This document shows positions 5,951-6,364 of a stretch of 6,364 bases of DNA, one piece after another. This DNA is from an uncultured Prevotella sp. Lineage in GTDB: Bacteria > Bacteroidota > Bacteroidia > Bacteroidales > Bacteroidaceae. The DNA lies in the NCBI GenBank assembly GCA_900546605.1, contig URDV01000129.1:1-6364 (forward strand), read 5' to 3'. Numbering within the stretch: position 1 is the stretch's first letter; every line of letters begins with the position of its first letter. The notes under the pieces are model-generated. The model was not told where the DNA came from, searched no databases, and worked only from the letters and a program-made list of their open reading frames with translations. Both the position numbers and the translations under genes were made by a program.

Positions 5951-6124
5951 TGAGATGTACGCTTGTTGTTAATTATTTATGTTTTGATTGTTTCAAGAGT
6001 ATGTAGTTTTTTTCATAGAGGGGAGAGCTGCATGTCATCTGATGTTTTACACATCATTTTTTAGTATTTAAATGGTGTTCAAATACTTTTTGAATTCCGC
6101 TTTATGAACAAAACTACTTAGGTG
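5951..6124 (-). other. 5' leader of the DUF2723 gene
   Basis: About 170 nt lie between the predicted start of transcription (near 6118) and the ATG at 5950, with no gene in them. Two weak AT-rich hairpins are visible: TGATGT/ACATCA (6040-6045 with 6051-6056) and AGTATTT/AAATACT (6063-6069 with 6081-6087). Neither is followed by a T run in the minus direction, so they are not terminators of this transcript. I recognise no riboswitch class. Confidence 0.45.
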
Positions 6125-6156
6125 CAAAGGTAAGGCTTTCTTACATTCTAAGCAAG
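6125..6156 (-). promoter_or_regulatory. Promoter of the DUF2723 gene
   Basis: On the minus strand CTTG (6153-6156) is followed after 20 nt by TACCTTTG (6125-6132), the Bacteroidota -33/-7 arrangement. It has the same box sequences and spacing as the tRNA-Glu/rpsT promoter. The predicted start is near 6118. No closer -7 box was found between here and the ATG at 5950. Confidence 0.68.
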
Positions 6157-6364
6157 ATTGACGTACTACATTCAGCAGTTCACCACATTTTTAAAGCATA
6201 GGTTAAGCAGGGTTTCAAAATGAATTTTGCACCCCTTATGTATTTTTTACCCCGTAGTAAGTAGGTATTTAAAATGAGTTCTCAAGTTTCGAATTTAGCA
6301 AGAACGGGCTGAATCATCGTGCAAGACGAATGCAATCAAGCTTGCTTGAATTGCTGAGCCGCAG
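6157..6364. other. Right-edge intergenic region without a recognised gene
   Basis: Short frames exist on both strands but none has a recognisable product. A plus-strand frame from ATG at 6274 closes after 12 codons. A minus-strand frame entering from the right edge closes after about 16 codons. Either could be chance or the extreme end of a gene outside the window. The only structured element is a hairpin at 6332-6354. Confidence 0.45.
6332..6354. repeat. Palindromic hairpin at the right edge
   Basis: GCAATCAAGC, TT, GCTTG, a bulged A, then ATTGC form a 10-bp stem with one bulge and a minimal loop. No T run follows on either strand inside the window, so it is not an obvious terminator. Its layout closely parallels the hairpin at 2361-2387, including the AAGCTTGCTT core and the bulged A. 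Confidence 0.55.

Noticed and set aside
6270..6364. Partial coding sequence at the right edge
   Set aside because: Frames on both strands close within 12 to 22 codons and match no family I recognise. Too little sequence is visible to call a gene.

Overview
The window looks like chromosomal DNA of a Bacteroidales bacterium, most likely Prevotella or a close relative. Four things support this. The proteins resemble Bacteroidota families, especially the roughly 1,100-residue DUF2723 membrane protein. The promoters fit the Bacteroidota pattern TTTG/CTTG-N19-20-TAnnTTTG. The start codons lack Shine-Dalgarno sequences and sit behind A-rich leaders. The tRNA gene does not encode its CCA end. The genus is inference; no ribosomal RNA is present to settle it.

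Layout, left to right. Positions 1-77 hold no recognisable gene. Positions 78-284 are a perfectly phased tandem array of nine 23-bp units, each an interrupted palindrome. A rho-independent terminator (302-339, minus strand) separates the array from rpsT (374-628, minus), which encodes ribosomal protein S20. A tRNA-Glu(UUC) gene (653-724, minus) lies 24 nt upstream of rpsT and appears to share its promoter (791-822). The intergenic region to 938 also holds the promoter of recO (939-1661, plus), which encodes a RecF-pathway recombination mediator.

recO converges on a NodB-type polysaccharide deacetylase gene (1681-2292, minus), with 19 nt between the two stop codons. That gene has a long, structured 5' region (2293-2567). 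It contains a strong hairpin and a terminator-like hairpin close to the start codon. Upstream lies a 16-bp perfect inverted repeat (2519-2534 / 2593-2608). It acts on paper as the terminator of the next gene, and the deacetylase promoter sits inside it.

The largest gene (2627-5950, minus) encodes a 1,107-residue multi-pass membrane protein of the DUF2723 family (CAZy GT117), related to the eukaryotic protein O-mannosyltransferase TMEM260. It has its own promoter at 6125-6156. The right edge (6157-6364) contains no recognised gene, but it has a hairpin resembling the one in the deacetylase leader.

The coding content is ordinary housekeeping plus cell-envelope glycan functions, and I see no mobile element, CRISPR array or defence system. 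The unusual material is non-coding: the palindromic tandem array, the promoter nested in a terminator, and the possible attenuator in the deacetylase leader.
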